64,000 bases of DNA from the NCBI RefSeq assembly GCF_018687715.1, contig NC_056764.1, positions 5,644,501 through 5,708,500 on the forward strand. The letters run 5' to 3'. The position numbers and the translations under genes are program-made. Source of the stretch: Carya illinoinensis. Lineage: Eukaryota; Streptophyta; Magnoliopsida; Fagales; Juglandaceae. The number at the start of each line of letters is the position of its first letter. Position 1 is the first letter of the stretch. This document shows, one piece after another, positions 12,483 through 23,132 of this stretch. The notes under the pieces were generated by a model. That model saw only the letters and a list, made by a program, of their open reading frames with translations, was not told the origin of the DNA and did not search any database.

Positions 12483-13215
12483 ATGGACGAGTATTTCTCT
12501 ATTTCTTTCTTCCTCTTAAGTTAGATTCTGTTTAGACCCATATCTGCAATTTCGTTCTGATTTAAACCCATTATAGAATTTCATCTCTAAAATTAAAACC
12601 CACCAAACCCATATTTTCAAATATGTTTTGATTTTCCTGAATTCGTTTTGCAGATCTGAGTGGTCAGTCCAGAGAGCAGCATCAGCCTCTACGGCAACGG
12701 CGACGACGACGACTACGAGCGTGCACGTGACCGCCCTGGACGGCCTTGTCAACGTGAACTCCCTCTTCACCATCGCTGTCTTCGTGGGGCTCTCCCTCAC
12801 CACCCCTGGCCAGCGCAGCCTCGAGAACAAACAGGCCTGTGACGCCGATCCCGACGTTGCCAGGAAGCTCCTCGTCTTCGAGGTCGTCTCCTTCAGCTTC
12901 TTCCTCTTCTCTTCCCTCGTCGCCCAGGGCCTCAAGCTTGCCATCAACCTGCTCAACAGCAAGGACGTCAACGAGGCTTTCCGCGCCCACATCAACTTCA
13001 AGATCCTCAGGCTTGGAATGATGGCCTCCGCCGTGGGCTCCGTCATGGGCTGCTTGTTCCTCATGCTCTCCATGGTCAATGTTATCGAGATCCGACTGGG
13101 GATGTTGTCGTGCGGGAGTAAATCCACTGTCCATGCCGTCGCCGCATTGCTTATCTTGGTTTCCTCTGCCCTTTTGGTTTATATTTCTACTGCCATATAT
13201 GCCTTTATGCAGTAA
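12483..13215 (+). CDS. MEE60-like four-helix membrane protein
   Basis: Exon 1 is only 8 nt (12483-12490, ATGGACGA|GTATTT). Exon 2 is 12654-13215 after a TTTTGCAG acceptor. Together they encode 189 residues starting MDESEWSVQRAAS. A Thr/Ala-rich linker is followed by VHVTALDGLVNVNSLFTIAVFVGLSL, which I associate with the plant family of maternal effect embryo arrest 60 (At5g05950). Four hydrophobic segments are visible (about residues 36-52, 82-100, 128-147 and 162-186), with conserved EIRLGMLSCGSKSTV before the last. The molecular role is not known. Codon use in exon 2 is unusually GC-rich at third positions compared with every neighbour. A damaged paralog with the same tiny first exon lies 3 kb downstream. 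Confidence 0.85.
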
Positions 13216-13511
13216 TTTTGGTTGTAAAAAAAAAAAAAAAACTATCCGTAAGAGTTGTACTTTTCTTTTCATCAATCTCCATAATGCAACCTTGTTCGAT
13301 GTTAAAGAGTAATTCCTCATTGATTAATCAATGGAGTACGTTTTGTCTAATACAGAAGAATGTTTGCCTGAGCTGGATTCTTAATTGGGTAATGAGTTGT
13401 GGTTTGGAATTTTCATCTAATTGAGATTCTTTCGAAATTCCCATTATCTTGATTTGGTGCAATTAACTAACTGATCAATGTTTGTTGTCACCCATGGCCA
13501 ATTTGAGATTT

Positions 13512-14195
13512 TGTTGAATTCTGAATTAATGTGAGAAGTTCGTACGAAAATCAGCTGAAATCAATTCGTCTTTCCCTCATCAATTTGAGAGGGATTGGTT
13601 TTAGATGAAATTATTTTTATTTTTATTTTTTTGTCTCTAGTGTAGGATTTAGGAATCTCTTGGTTGAATTCTGAATCACTGTGAGAAGTTCAGAGGAAAG
13701 TCAGCTGAAATCAATAATGCCTCGTTTGGTTACGCAAATGAAATGAGATGAGAAATTTGTGAATAACAATAAGATAATTTATGAATAGTAGTGAAATAAT
13801 TTGAGTTAAGATATTTTATGAGATTTTAGAAAAGAAGAGAGAAAAAGTTGATTAAAAAAATTATAAAATTAAAAGAGGGTTAGAATATAATTTTTTAATA
13901 TTATTCTTGTTTTGAAATTTGAAAAGGTTGAATTATTTTTTATATTTTGTTTGGAATTTTAGGAAATTGTAATAATTAGATGAAAAAATTGAAAAGTTAA
14001 AAATGAAAAATGTGTGTTTAAATAATGTTTGGATGTTGAGGTGAGGTGAGGTGAGGTGAGGTGAGATGAGATGGTTTCAAGGGTTTGTGAAACAAAACCA
14101 GAGCTTAGAGTTTCCCTCATCAATTTGAGAGGGATTGGTTTTAGATGAATTTTTTTTTTTTGTCTCTAGTGTAGGATTTAGGAATCTCTTGGTTT
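13512..14195. repeat. Tandem duplication, second copy split by a MITE
   Basis: Unit 1 (about 13512-13663) runs from TGAATTCTGAATTAATGTG through CAGCTGAAATCAAT and CCCTCATCAATTTGAGAGGG to GGATTTAGGAATCTCTTGG. Unit 2 begins again at 13664 (TGAATTCTGAATCACTGTG), is interrupted after CAGCTGAAATCAAT, and resumes at about 14105 with TTTCCCTCATCAATTTGAG through GGAATCTCTTGG at 14195. The roughly 390 bp between is MITE sequence. The insertion therefore came after the duplication. Confidence 0.8.
13715..14104. mobile_element. MITE, family A, longest copy, inserted in a duplicated unit
   Basis: Ends form imperfect inverted repeats: GCCTCGTTTGGTTACGCAAA on the left, and a right end whose reverse complement reads GCTCTGGTTTTGTTTCACAAA. 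Internal motifs match the shorter copies: GAATAGTAGTGA, TTTTGAAATTTGAAAAGG, GGAAATTGTAATAATTAGATG and a GAGGT run near the right end. No coding capacity, so it would depend on a transposase from elsewhere. An hAT-like origin is my guess. Confidence 0.75.
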
Positions 14196-16392
14196 ATTTG
14201 GATATCAGCCGACTTCCTTATGTTTAGAGCTGCCTTGTGGTTTGGACCATAACAATGTAGGCTTTGCTCAATCATCGTGTGCTTAACCCAATGGGTGAGG
14301 TTAAGTTCAAGTTTTGCTGTAAGTTGGGGATAAATGCTGCAGCTAGAGCCAAAATATTAGGAATTTAGGCCATTGGATAGTTGGCTGACAAAATTTGGTT
14401 GAAACTTCTAATCTTTCTACAAATCTTATGGTTAGCACCTTGAAGTAGTGAAAGACTAGATAGTTAGTTTGCACTTTGAAGTAGTCATTGAACATGAACC
14501 ATGTAACACCACATTTTCGTCTGGTGTCCCTTTCAACCTCAAGCTATTGGACACATAGTTGAGCTCCCGAAGTAGACCAGATAGATGGTACAGATTAATT
14601 TCTCTGCAAAATCGTTCCTGTTTTCAATTGAAGCAAGGGGAGGTTTTCCTTAACCCTTAATTCGTTACAGATTCACGAGATTGCTGGAATTGGTGACACT
14701 GCATTCTTGCCAGGTAGAAGAGTTGTTTTGTTTGCTTTTATTGTCCACTATATAATAATTTTATGGAATTCACTTATACCAGGACATGGGTGATGTGGCA
14801 GTAGCTGTGGGTTGAAAGAAGCCGTTTCAATGCGAGGGCATGAAGCCTGGAAGCGAAGAATGAGGTGGTTTACAATTGGATCCAAAGTGAAAAAACAAGC
14901 TACAGAAGGGTCAAGGCAACTCCAGGAGACCAGGGATGGTGTTTTTGTGGATAGAATTCAATGGCTTTGGGTAATAGAAGGGCGCGTCCCTTAACCTAAG
15001 ACAAACCAGTCGGTAGGATCAAGGTCCTCCCCACCAAGCCTTTAAACAAGGATCTATGAAGGGTTATATAAATCTGAAAGTTAAAAAGGGACCAAAAATA
15101 ATCTCCAAGTTGTAATTTCTACATGACTACAAAGTTTTATAAACCTCACACTCATGTTGCTTTGGACAGGAGAATTCCTCTTTGAATTATTCGAAATGCA
15201 CTTGTGAAAAATTCTTTATTGAAAGCCTATACATCTCAAAATTAGTCAAGACTTTGCTTGAACTCACTGCCAATAAAAAAAAAAAGCTGATTTCTTAGAT
15301 TTAACGCTTGCTTCCCTTCGTCGGGTTTTGATTACTTATATGCATCGCTATGCCATATATAATATATATGTTCAAGAGGATGGATATGGCTGGTAAGTAC
15401 CCATCGCACAAGAACCATGAGGCCCTTCTTTCCTCACTTAAATGAGCAATCAAGAAATGGATAGCATTAGTTGGAGCAGAGAGTCATGTACAGCAGAAAC
15501 TAGAAAGCAGATAAAAGCTAGTAACATCTCTCTTCCAGAAAATAAGGATATATAGCTTAGCAGCTGAAGACTGCCAGCAATAATTCCATCATCGAAAATA
15601 TCTACATTGTCTCATATATAGAAAGGACTCCCAAGAAATTTCAAACCAGCTTTTCTTGAAAGGTAAGCCGAATACAGCATTTATAACATCTCTAATTTCC
15701 ATACGACAAAACACACATCTCATACTCACAGCCCTTTTCTTTGCTCGGCTCCACACTTATCCCAACAGCATGGATGCTTTTAATTTACTATGATCTATGC
15801 CTTCTGCTTTGCACCAGGGAATTACAATAATTTTTCTTTGGAGAACAAAGAATAATTATATTCCTTAGCATAACATGACATGGCTATAGTATGTCTTTTA
15901 ATCACAAATCATGAGTCCCTTTCCTAGTTAATGTATAAAAAGGAAGACATGGACTGCCTGAATTGGAGAAGAAAGTTGCGCCATACAATACAATTAAATG
16001 GATAGATCATCCAAAAAAAGGAGAATATAGCTTACATATGAAGACTGCCGCCACAAAATATCTGGCTTGTCTCATATATTGACTTAAAAAAATATCAGTC
16101 CCTTTAGCATTTTTATAGCCCCAGAGACATGTTCCAATTTTCCAGATACAAACAGACTTTGTTTATCTCCCTAAAACCTAAAAACCTTAATTGCCAGGGG
16201 CAAAAAGAAGAAGAAGCTAAGATCCCTTTGGTAGCATGTGAAACGTTATCATGTGGTCAAGATAGAACTCAGCTTTGCTTATAAAACAGAGGCAACCAGT
16301 GCAGTAAGTGTAAGCATAAACTCTCTGAGGGAAAGAAGTACAATATAGTTAAGAGCAATTTACTTATCAGCAACTAGTGCTCATGGCTACGG

Positions 16393-16394
<2 letters not shown>

Positions 16395-16442
<48 letters not shown>
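16395..16442. repeat. (TC)n microsatellite immediately after the exon 1 donor
   Basis: About 24 TC units start at the T of the GT donor of the damaged MEE60-like copy, inside its intron. Confidence 0.9.
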
Positions 16443-16448
<6 letters not shown>

Positions 16449-16750
16449 AAGCTATGTATTTTATTTCAATGGCATTTGACATGGATGTTATTTCTCTGAA
16501 TTTGTTCTAGAAAGGGCGAGAAAGTTGACACAATAGAGATTCACCTCAGAGCATTGGCCGACCTTGTAAACGTAAACTCACTGTTCACAGTAGCGGTGTT
16601 CGTGGGTTTATCATTCGCCAACTCCGAAGTTCAAAGCCTGGAGGTTCGACCAGAATGCAATGCAGATTTCAAGATGTCCGAGAGACTGGTTGTGTACGAG
16701 GCTTTATCTTCAGTTTCTTCCTTCTGTCAAGCCTCGTAGCCACCACACTC

Positions 16751-16769
16751 AAGGTTCATCTCAACATCT
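16751..16769. repeat. Target-site duplication, left copy
   Basis: AAGGTTCATCTCAACATCT is repeated exactly at 17528-17546, flanking the LINE. Such 15-20 bp duplications are characteristic of L1-type target-primed insertion. Confidence 0.95.
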
Positions 16770-17527
16770 TTTTTTTTTTGAGAAAAGTAAGAAGATATAT
16801 TCAAAAGAATAGGCAAAATGCCACGTTCAGTACAAAGAATGTCCTACACTACGTAGGATCAAAAGAAGTAAGAAACTCATGTAAATTCTGGCCATTAAAA
16901 CTAACAGCAATAGCCCAAGTACAGAGAGTTCTAAAAAAGAAGACTTTCAGCTCCTCCCTTGATCTCTCTTTGTCCTCGAATGTCCGCTCATTGCGTTCTT
17001 GCCACACACACCACATAATGCATATCGGGATCATCTTCCAAATTGCCTTAATCTGGGTGTTGCCCCTCAAACCTGTCCAGCTAGCAAGAACCGCCACAAC
17101 TGATTCCGGCATAACCCAACCCAAGTCTAATCTACAGAAAACCTCGTTCCATAGCCCTCGAGCTACCTCACAGTGTAATAAAAGATGGTCAACAGATTCT
17201 CCCCCCTTCTTGCACATACAACACCAATCTGCGATGATCACCCTTCGTTTTCTCAAGTTATCCGTTGTGAGGATCTTGCCCAATGAAGCGGACCACACAA
17301 AGAATGCCGCTTTGAGAGGCGCCTTGTGTCTCCAAAGCTTTTTCCAAGGAAACTGTGAGGGTTGCCCTTGTGTTAGAGCCTTATAGAAAATACGGACTGA
17401 AAACATACCTTTTCCCGACGGTACCCACCACAACGAATCTAGAAGCTGAGCACTTGGTTTGGTTGAGTACAAAAGGCTGAAAAAGGCTTCAAAAGTATCC
17501 ACTTCCCAATCTTGGGCAGCCCTGCTA
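16770..17527 (-). mobile_element. 5'-truncated L1-type LINE in the MEE60-like copy
   Basis: 758 bp on the minus strand. The poly-A tail reads as the T run at 16769-16779. The minus-strand frame 17502-16849 encodes the end of ORF2: a zf-RVT zinc-binding region (WKKLWRHKAPLKAAFFVW, then WCCMCKKGGESVDHLLLHC), followed by WKMIPICIMWCVWQERNERTF. Reverse transcriptase and endonuclease are absent, so it is dead on arrival. Two other tails of the same type lie at 39040 and 49813. The frame is still open over 200 codons, so the insertion may be fairly recent. Confidence 0.92.
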
Positions 17528-17546
17528 AAGGTTCATCTCAACATCT
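17528..17546. repeat. Target-site duplication, right copy
   Basis: Exact 19-bp match to 16751-16769. Confidence 0.95.
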
Positions 17547-17818
17547 ATGGAAAGGAAGACTTCAAGAAACCCGTTTTGAAGACATACGGAAGCGTGATGT
17601 TGCTGTTGGCGGCGTGGGGATCGATTCTGGGATGGGTCTTTTTGGTGCTGTCGATGATTGATGTCATCCAGATTCGGATTGGGAAGTTGTCTTGTGGGAG
17701 CCGGAGCACGGTCCGCTCAGTGGCGTCTCTGGTTTCGATTGTTGGGCTTGCTTTCATAATCTACGTGCCTGCACTGATGCATGCCAATTTTGTTTCTATG
17801 ACTCTTGAATCTGCTTGA

Positions 17819-19022
17819 ACTTGAAGAAGACTAATGCGCAAATTCTGTTCTTATTTTTCTTCCCTTACATAAATTAGTAAGCTATGGCAACAACTTGTCA
17901 ATGACGTTAAAAGAAATTGGAACTTGTGATAAGGTCGGGTTCCCTTTGGTTAGCCACTCCCCTTGTTCTTACCATCGACTTTCAACTTTGTATTTACTTT
18001 TCGATACATTAAAATGAAAAAAACATTTCCTCAAGTTCTTGTCTGTTCTTACCTGAACTTGAATGTCTCGGATGAGAGGTGGAATATGAAGTGTCCCATA
18101 AATAAAAGAAAAGAATAAACATATAAAATGCGTTCTACAACATTTATTGCTCTCAATGTGATTTTTCCAGATAGTATCAGATATTTAAAAAATATTATAG
18201 ACCTATTTCTTCTGTTGATCTCTTCCCCCAGTTAAGATTCTCAAGTTTGTTTAAGAATTTAAAGAAATCTTAATCCTGCCATTTGAACATGTCAAGGTCA
18301 ATAAATCCTAGAGGATAGATAAGATATGATGGCAGTTGATCGACATGTGCCATGGATTGTCTAAATAGTCAGAACATGGAAGAATATCCAGAAAGGCTGC
18401 TGATTCCATATCTGCTCCGAGAATAAACAGTTTTAATTCTTCCAATAGCGCTTAAAATGAAAATTAAAATTGGAGTTCTGGCTCTGAATTTCTTTTCTTT
18501 TTTGATCAGTGATCAAGAATTTTATTAATGATATAGATAAGTATGGCCCAAGTAGATGAGTGTCCAGTGATACAAGAAAATCATGGATATTCAATCCATT
18601 AAAATCTATTACAAACTCTCCTGGCTTTCATCTCCATGTTTGCTGAAGAATAAATCTCCTGGTTCTATCCTCTATGTTACAGGAATTGTGGAAATACAAA
18701 TGGAAACTCAATAAAAGCTCACACTAGTTAGCACACTTAATTGGTTTGCTCCGGTTCAAATCTTCCCTATTTAAATAATAAAAGAAAAACCAACAAAAGA
18801 AATCAAAACAAACCTACACAAACTCATCAGTTAAATATGCTCAAAACACCTAACTAATTTTAAACATCTCATCCATACAAATACAAGATAATCCAGCTCA
18901 ACCTCCATCACCAGGCCAAAAAGAAAAACCTACAACTACAAGTTATATCTGAAAATAAACATAGACGTTCAAACAAATTGTACAAAGACAAATCAAACTG
19001 GACAATCTTCTGCAGCCGCTAG
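17819..19022. other. Intergenic, with a LINE 3'-tail remnant
   Basis: Around 18495-18620 a T-run followed by GATCAGTGATCAAGAATTTTATTAATG and CCCAAGTA resembles the reversed 3' UTR and tail of the local LINE type. A similar tail (T-run, GATCGGTAGACAAGATTTAAT, AAGTACATGGGACATATA) lies at 19380-19465, inside the intron of the next gene. Nothing else recognised. Confidence 0.45.
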
Positions 19023-22000
19023 CTAAGTGAAATTGCCTAACCTCTTCGATTCAATTTCCCTCACACTTTGAACTATGTCATCAATGTTTCTTGATAGGTG
19101 ATGGGAATGGTCCTCCATATCCCTTAGAACCATATCAAGCTGTTCCTGAAAAGCAGCAGATCGCTTTCGCTCACGCTGTAACTCAGCAGTCAATTCTCGA
19201 ATCTTTACATCTTTCTCATCCTGGAACATATGTAAAACCACTAATACATAAATTACCTTTATAGAAGAAATTTAACCTTCCAATGACAGATCAATTCTCA
19301 TTCTTTAATCTCTTTCATCTCTTTAAGATGCAAAGCAAATGCACACAATCTAATTGCTCCATCAAATGCATGCTTAGGATTTTTTTTTTGATCGGTAGAC
19401 AAGATTTAATTGATCATAAGAATATTCAAGAGCGCAAGTACATGGGACATATATAAGAGCAATGCCTATGCAGGATGTTCTAGTGAAAATGCATGCTTGG
19501 GAAAAATCATGGGCTTGAAAAAAAAGGGTATACTGGAATATTGGAGAACTAGGATTACTAAGCCTAAGACATCATAGATTTTCACCCTGATGACGACTAT
19601 AAGGGCTTCCAGACACATCTGAAGATGCCAAATCAGTGAAACGATAAGAGGATGCACAACTAATGCAGCTGCAGTTCATGTTTCCTCTACACAAATTCCA
19701 TTTAAAAACAAATTGAACGTAACACTTAAAGAAGATAAAGAAGTAACATAATAAGATCTAATTCGCTCTGCAACGGATGGCTTTTTATATAAAACAGTTC
19801 AACAAACAGGTTTTCCAGATCTCCTCAGAGTCCTGCCTATTTTTTTGCTAATTCTGAGAACAATACCAACCTCCCACAACTCAAAAATAAGAACCAAGTA
19901 TTGTAAGAAAAGTTTATGTAACGCTAGATTGGAAAGCATTGCTTAATCATAGTTTGAATTCAAGAAGGAAAAAAAAGACTAAATTCAGTTGCAAAGTTGG
20001 AACATAAGTTGAGCATTGGAAGTAAAGAAACATGGTCCTTTCCTTTTTCTTCTTCTTCCCCTTAGATGGGCATTTCCTCTTTTCTCTTTCCTGTGTACTT
20101 GGAAATTGGAATGTGCCCCATTGCACTTCAAATATGATTGCTTTACTCAAAAAAATAAAAAATAAAAATAAAGAAACATGAGCAGGTAAGAAAGATGTTT
20201 TACCACAGGATATCAAGAGCTTTTTTTTTTTTTTTTTTCAATTTCAGAATGGGGAGATTAAGATTCTAAAGAACCATGGAGAAATGTGGATTTACCAATG
20301 ACTAACAAAAAATAAGACTGCAGCAGAATAATCTTTCTGAACACAAACAATCTGGCAATTTCATCTTAGAGATCTGGTTCTCCACCTATATAGTTTCACG
20401 TTGTAAGCTTTCCAACAATTAAAAGCTTCAAATAATCTAAAACTATCTCAAGTTTTTATGCATGACTACAATGTATGACGCATTTTACAGGGGAAATATC
20501 ACAAATGCATCCAAAGAACTTCTTTGACCAGATCATAAATCCAGATGTTAATGAAGAATTCCATCCACAAAATGGGCGAGTAACAGATTTGAATTTAATG
20601 GAAATATAGACATACCCAAAAGCAGCACTTTTATGGGAAGCTACTTATTTTTTTAATTCTTTAGGACCAATAAAAAAATCTTTTTCTTTCTCTAGGATGT
20701 CCATAAATTACTACAGTTAGGAGCTAGATCACAACACTTTTTAACGTTTGGAAGTAGAAAAGATAAGGTCACTAGTAGGATTGTTTGTTAGAGAAACTGA
20801 CAAAAAAAAAAAAGGATTGTTTGTCAGAGGAGAAATTCTAATGCAATAAACTAGAATGGAATGCAACCTTTCTATGCATAGAATATTTGGTAACTCCTTT
20901 TCCTTAATGTGATTCACCTTTTACATTATAACAGAACTTAAGTAACATTCTTGCCAGAAAGTATAGAATTTTACTTTATACCATTTATTTTTATTTTTAT
21001 AAGTAATATAACTTTATACCGATTCTTAACGAGACTATACATCCAGATGACCAAAATTTGGTAACAGAAAAGGAAATTCTGACAACTACTACTTTTGTGC
21101 AAGCTAATTGAGCACTCACTGGTGTTTGAGATAGAAGCACACTTCTTCTCCCATTAGCAGGTGTAGCTACCAGTGGATGATTATGCTCCTTTACAAATCT
21201 CGTTACAAGCCATTTTCCAGTTTTCTCTTTCTTCACCACTATCATTGCCTTACACCCTTCCCTTGTGATTGCCCGAGGCTTTCTATTTTCACTTCTTTTA
21301 GGCCTCAACTTACGGAAACCCTCTTTATTACACACAAGTCGACGCCAAACAACCTTTCCATCACGCATTGATCGGCGAAATGCGTCAACACGCATGATGA
21401 ATCCCAATCGCGTGGCATATGCATCATAAAACACCTTAGCTGCTTCTTCAGATTCGAATTCCATACCCACATATGGTTCAATATCAGAACTTTCTTCAGT
21501 TGTAAGCAACTCTTTTCCATTAGAACTCTCCATCATATCCCCATCCTCACTCATAGACGGGTGTTCATCCACTGCCAGGAAACATTGTGCACCTCTCATA
21601 ACAGTCAATCTCCAAATAAAATGCAATAACAGAACTCAGGTCGAGGCCACCACCGACTAATCATTCTATAGCAACTGCAAGCTCATTTCTTAAAAGACCA
21701 CCACAATACACACAAAAAAAAAAAAAAAAAAACAGATTATCAAAGTTAATGGTTACAGAATCTCGATTAAGGGGATTGGAATCTCGATTAAGCGGATTTA
21801 GAGGAATGGTTAGTTTATAGAATATCTATGAAGACAACCCCGAAAGATGTAGTGAATATGTTATTGGAAGAAGAATGACCCAAATATTCCCACGACAAGT
21901 AGCAATTGGAGTTGCCATTGAAAACTTTTTCCCACTTCCAATTTCTTGACATTCCCAAAATTTTCCGGGAAACCAAACATAAAGCATGTAAGCTCGCCAA

Positions 22001-22080
22001 CTCGTCAATTATCCACAAATGCACGTACAAATTTAAATCCCAATTTACTGCAAAACGAGACAAGAAAAAAGTGACTCACT
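19023..22080 (-). CDS. FRF-type single FAR1-domain protein (copy 1)
   Basis: Coding exons are 22080 (one base, A), 21571-21120 and 19220-19023, giving 216 residues. Exon 2 starts with TG after TCCTGGCAG. An upstream CCA|GTGAGT donor at 22080/22079 supplies the A, so the ATG is built by splicing. The FAR1 DNA-binding domain begins EPYVGMEFESEEAAKVFY (about residue 32) and has the zinc ligand set C81, C107, H130, H132 (RRLVCNKEGF, REGCKAM, KEHNHPL). The last exon, DEKDVKIRELTAELQRERKR, is a coiled coil. There is no MULE transposase or SWIM domain, as in Arabidopsis FRF proteins, which are thought to compete with or partner FHY3/FAR1 in the nucleus. The 1.9-kb second intron holds a LINE tail. 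A less likely alternative start is the ATG at 21599. Confidence 0.88.
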
Positions 22081-22299
22081 GGATTGAGAGATCCAAATCC
22101 GAAGAAGAGACAGAGAATTTGGGCCCAAAAGATCGTCTTCTGTTGTGGGCACGCAGACTTTTTTACCTTCGGATACTCAAACGATGCTTGCTTGCTTGGT
22201 ACCGTATCGCGGGTGTTGAAGTCATGCCACCCCTGTTTTTGAAGGGTTTGGACTTTGTACTTTGAACTTTGAAGTACCTCCTCACCTGAGAGAGGACGC

Positions 22300-22940
22300 C
22301 CACGTTCATTTTATCTTGGGAACCACGTTCTATTTAATTTAGAATAGAAAATGGTGACATTTGGCAATTGCGTCCAGAAATTAATGGAAACTGAAGTTGA
22401 AATCTTAAAAAAGAAAAATTCTATTTTGAAAAATGATATTTGTAATTATGATTGTGTAAGTGTCGTGTAAATTTTTTAAAAATATTAAATTAATATAAAA
22501 TTTATATAAATAAATTAATTTTTTTAATTATAGATTTTATTTTTTTTAAAAAATAATTTTGTAGTATTTACACATTACTGTATATAATATTATTTTTTTA
22601 TTTTTAAGTTATTATGTATAATACATATAATAAAGTGTATAAATTTTATAAATTATACAATTAAAAGAAAATATTATTAAAGCTCCCTTAAATGTAACAT
22701 TTTTATTTTCCAAATTTTTAAAATTTAATAATTTTAATTGAAATTATCTTTATTTATAAAAGAGAAGGAAAGGACAAATTTTGTTCATCAGGCGTTATTG
22801 AAATCATAAAATTTAAGATGTGAATAAAAATAAATAAATATCAAATCCACGTAAACCCGCCCGGCCCGGATCGAGCCTGCCCCACCCGTGAGCCAAGCCG
22901 CCGAAGCTTAGGATCCGAGTAGTTTCCTCAGAAAACTGTC
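22300..22940. other. Divergent intergenic region between FRF copies 1 and 2
   Basis: AT-rich DNA separating two genes transcribed away from each other. It probably holds both promoters. A GC-rich patch at 22855-22910 lies just upstream of the first exon of the plus-strand gene. I see no specific regulatory site that I could defend. Confidence 0.4.
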
Positions 22941-23132
22941 CCATCTAATTCCTTCAGAAATTTTGGTTCTCTTCCGAACCCCCAAACCCAGGCCGCGCCA
23001 CAACACTCTGAATCTACTTTCCTTCAATTCGACCCTTTGTAGTAGTTTTAGTTGCGCTTACTCAGTCCATGAGAGCCGAAGCTTGTCTCTCTCAGGCTCT
23101 GGACCCTCGCATACAGATCTCCGTTTTCATAC

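Larger units (their letters stand above)
13216..16382. other. Intergenic between the two MEE60-like copies
   Basis: Holds a partial tandem duplication and the MITE inside it (listed separately). The rest (14200-16380) is unremarkable AT-rich spacer. An open frame at 14812-14994 has no recognisable domain. Confidence 0.5.
16383..17818 (+). pseudogene. Second MEE60-like gene, disrupted by a frameshift and a LINE insertion
   Basis: The original gene is still readable. An 11-nt exon 1 (16383-16393, ATGGCTACGGG|GTCTCT) joins exon 2 at 16511 and gives MATGKGEKVDTIEIHLRAL, then ADLVNVNSLFTVAVFVGL, parallel to the intact copy at 12483. At about 16700-16703 one base is missing: ERLVVYE is followed by FIFSFFLLSSLVATTLK in another frame. 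At 16770 an L1 LINE is inserted. After its second target copy the frame continues VHLNIYGKEDFKKPVLK to a stop at 17816-17818, keeping IQIRIGKLSCGSRSTV. It cannot encode a full protein as it stands. The frameshift alone could be a sequencing error; the LINE is structural. Confidence 0.9.

Noticed and set aside
12516..13320. Long antisense frames over the MEE60-like exon
   Set aside because: They are shadows caused by the GC-rich codon bias of the real plus-strand gene.
18720..18766. tRNA-like A-box and GGTTCAAATC B-box
   Set aside because: The two boxes are far too close and no cloverleaf can be drawn; at most a worn SINE fragment.
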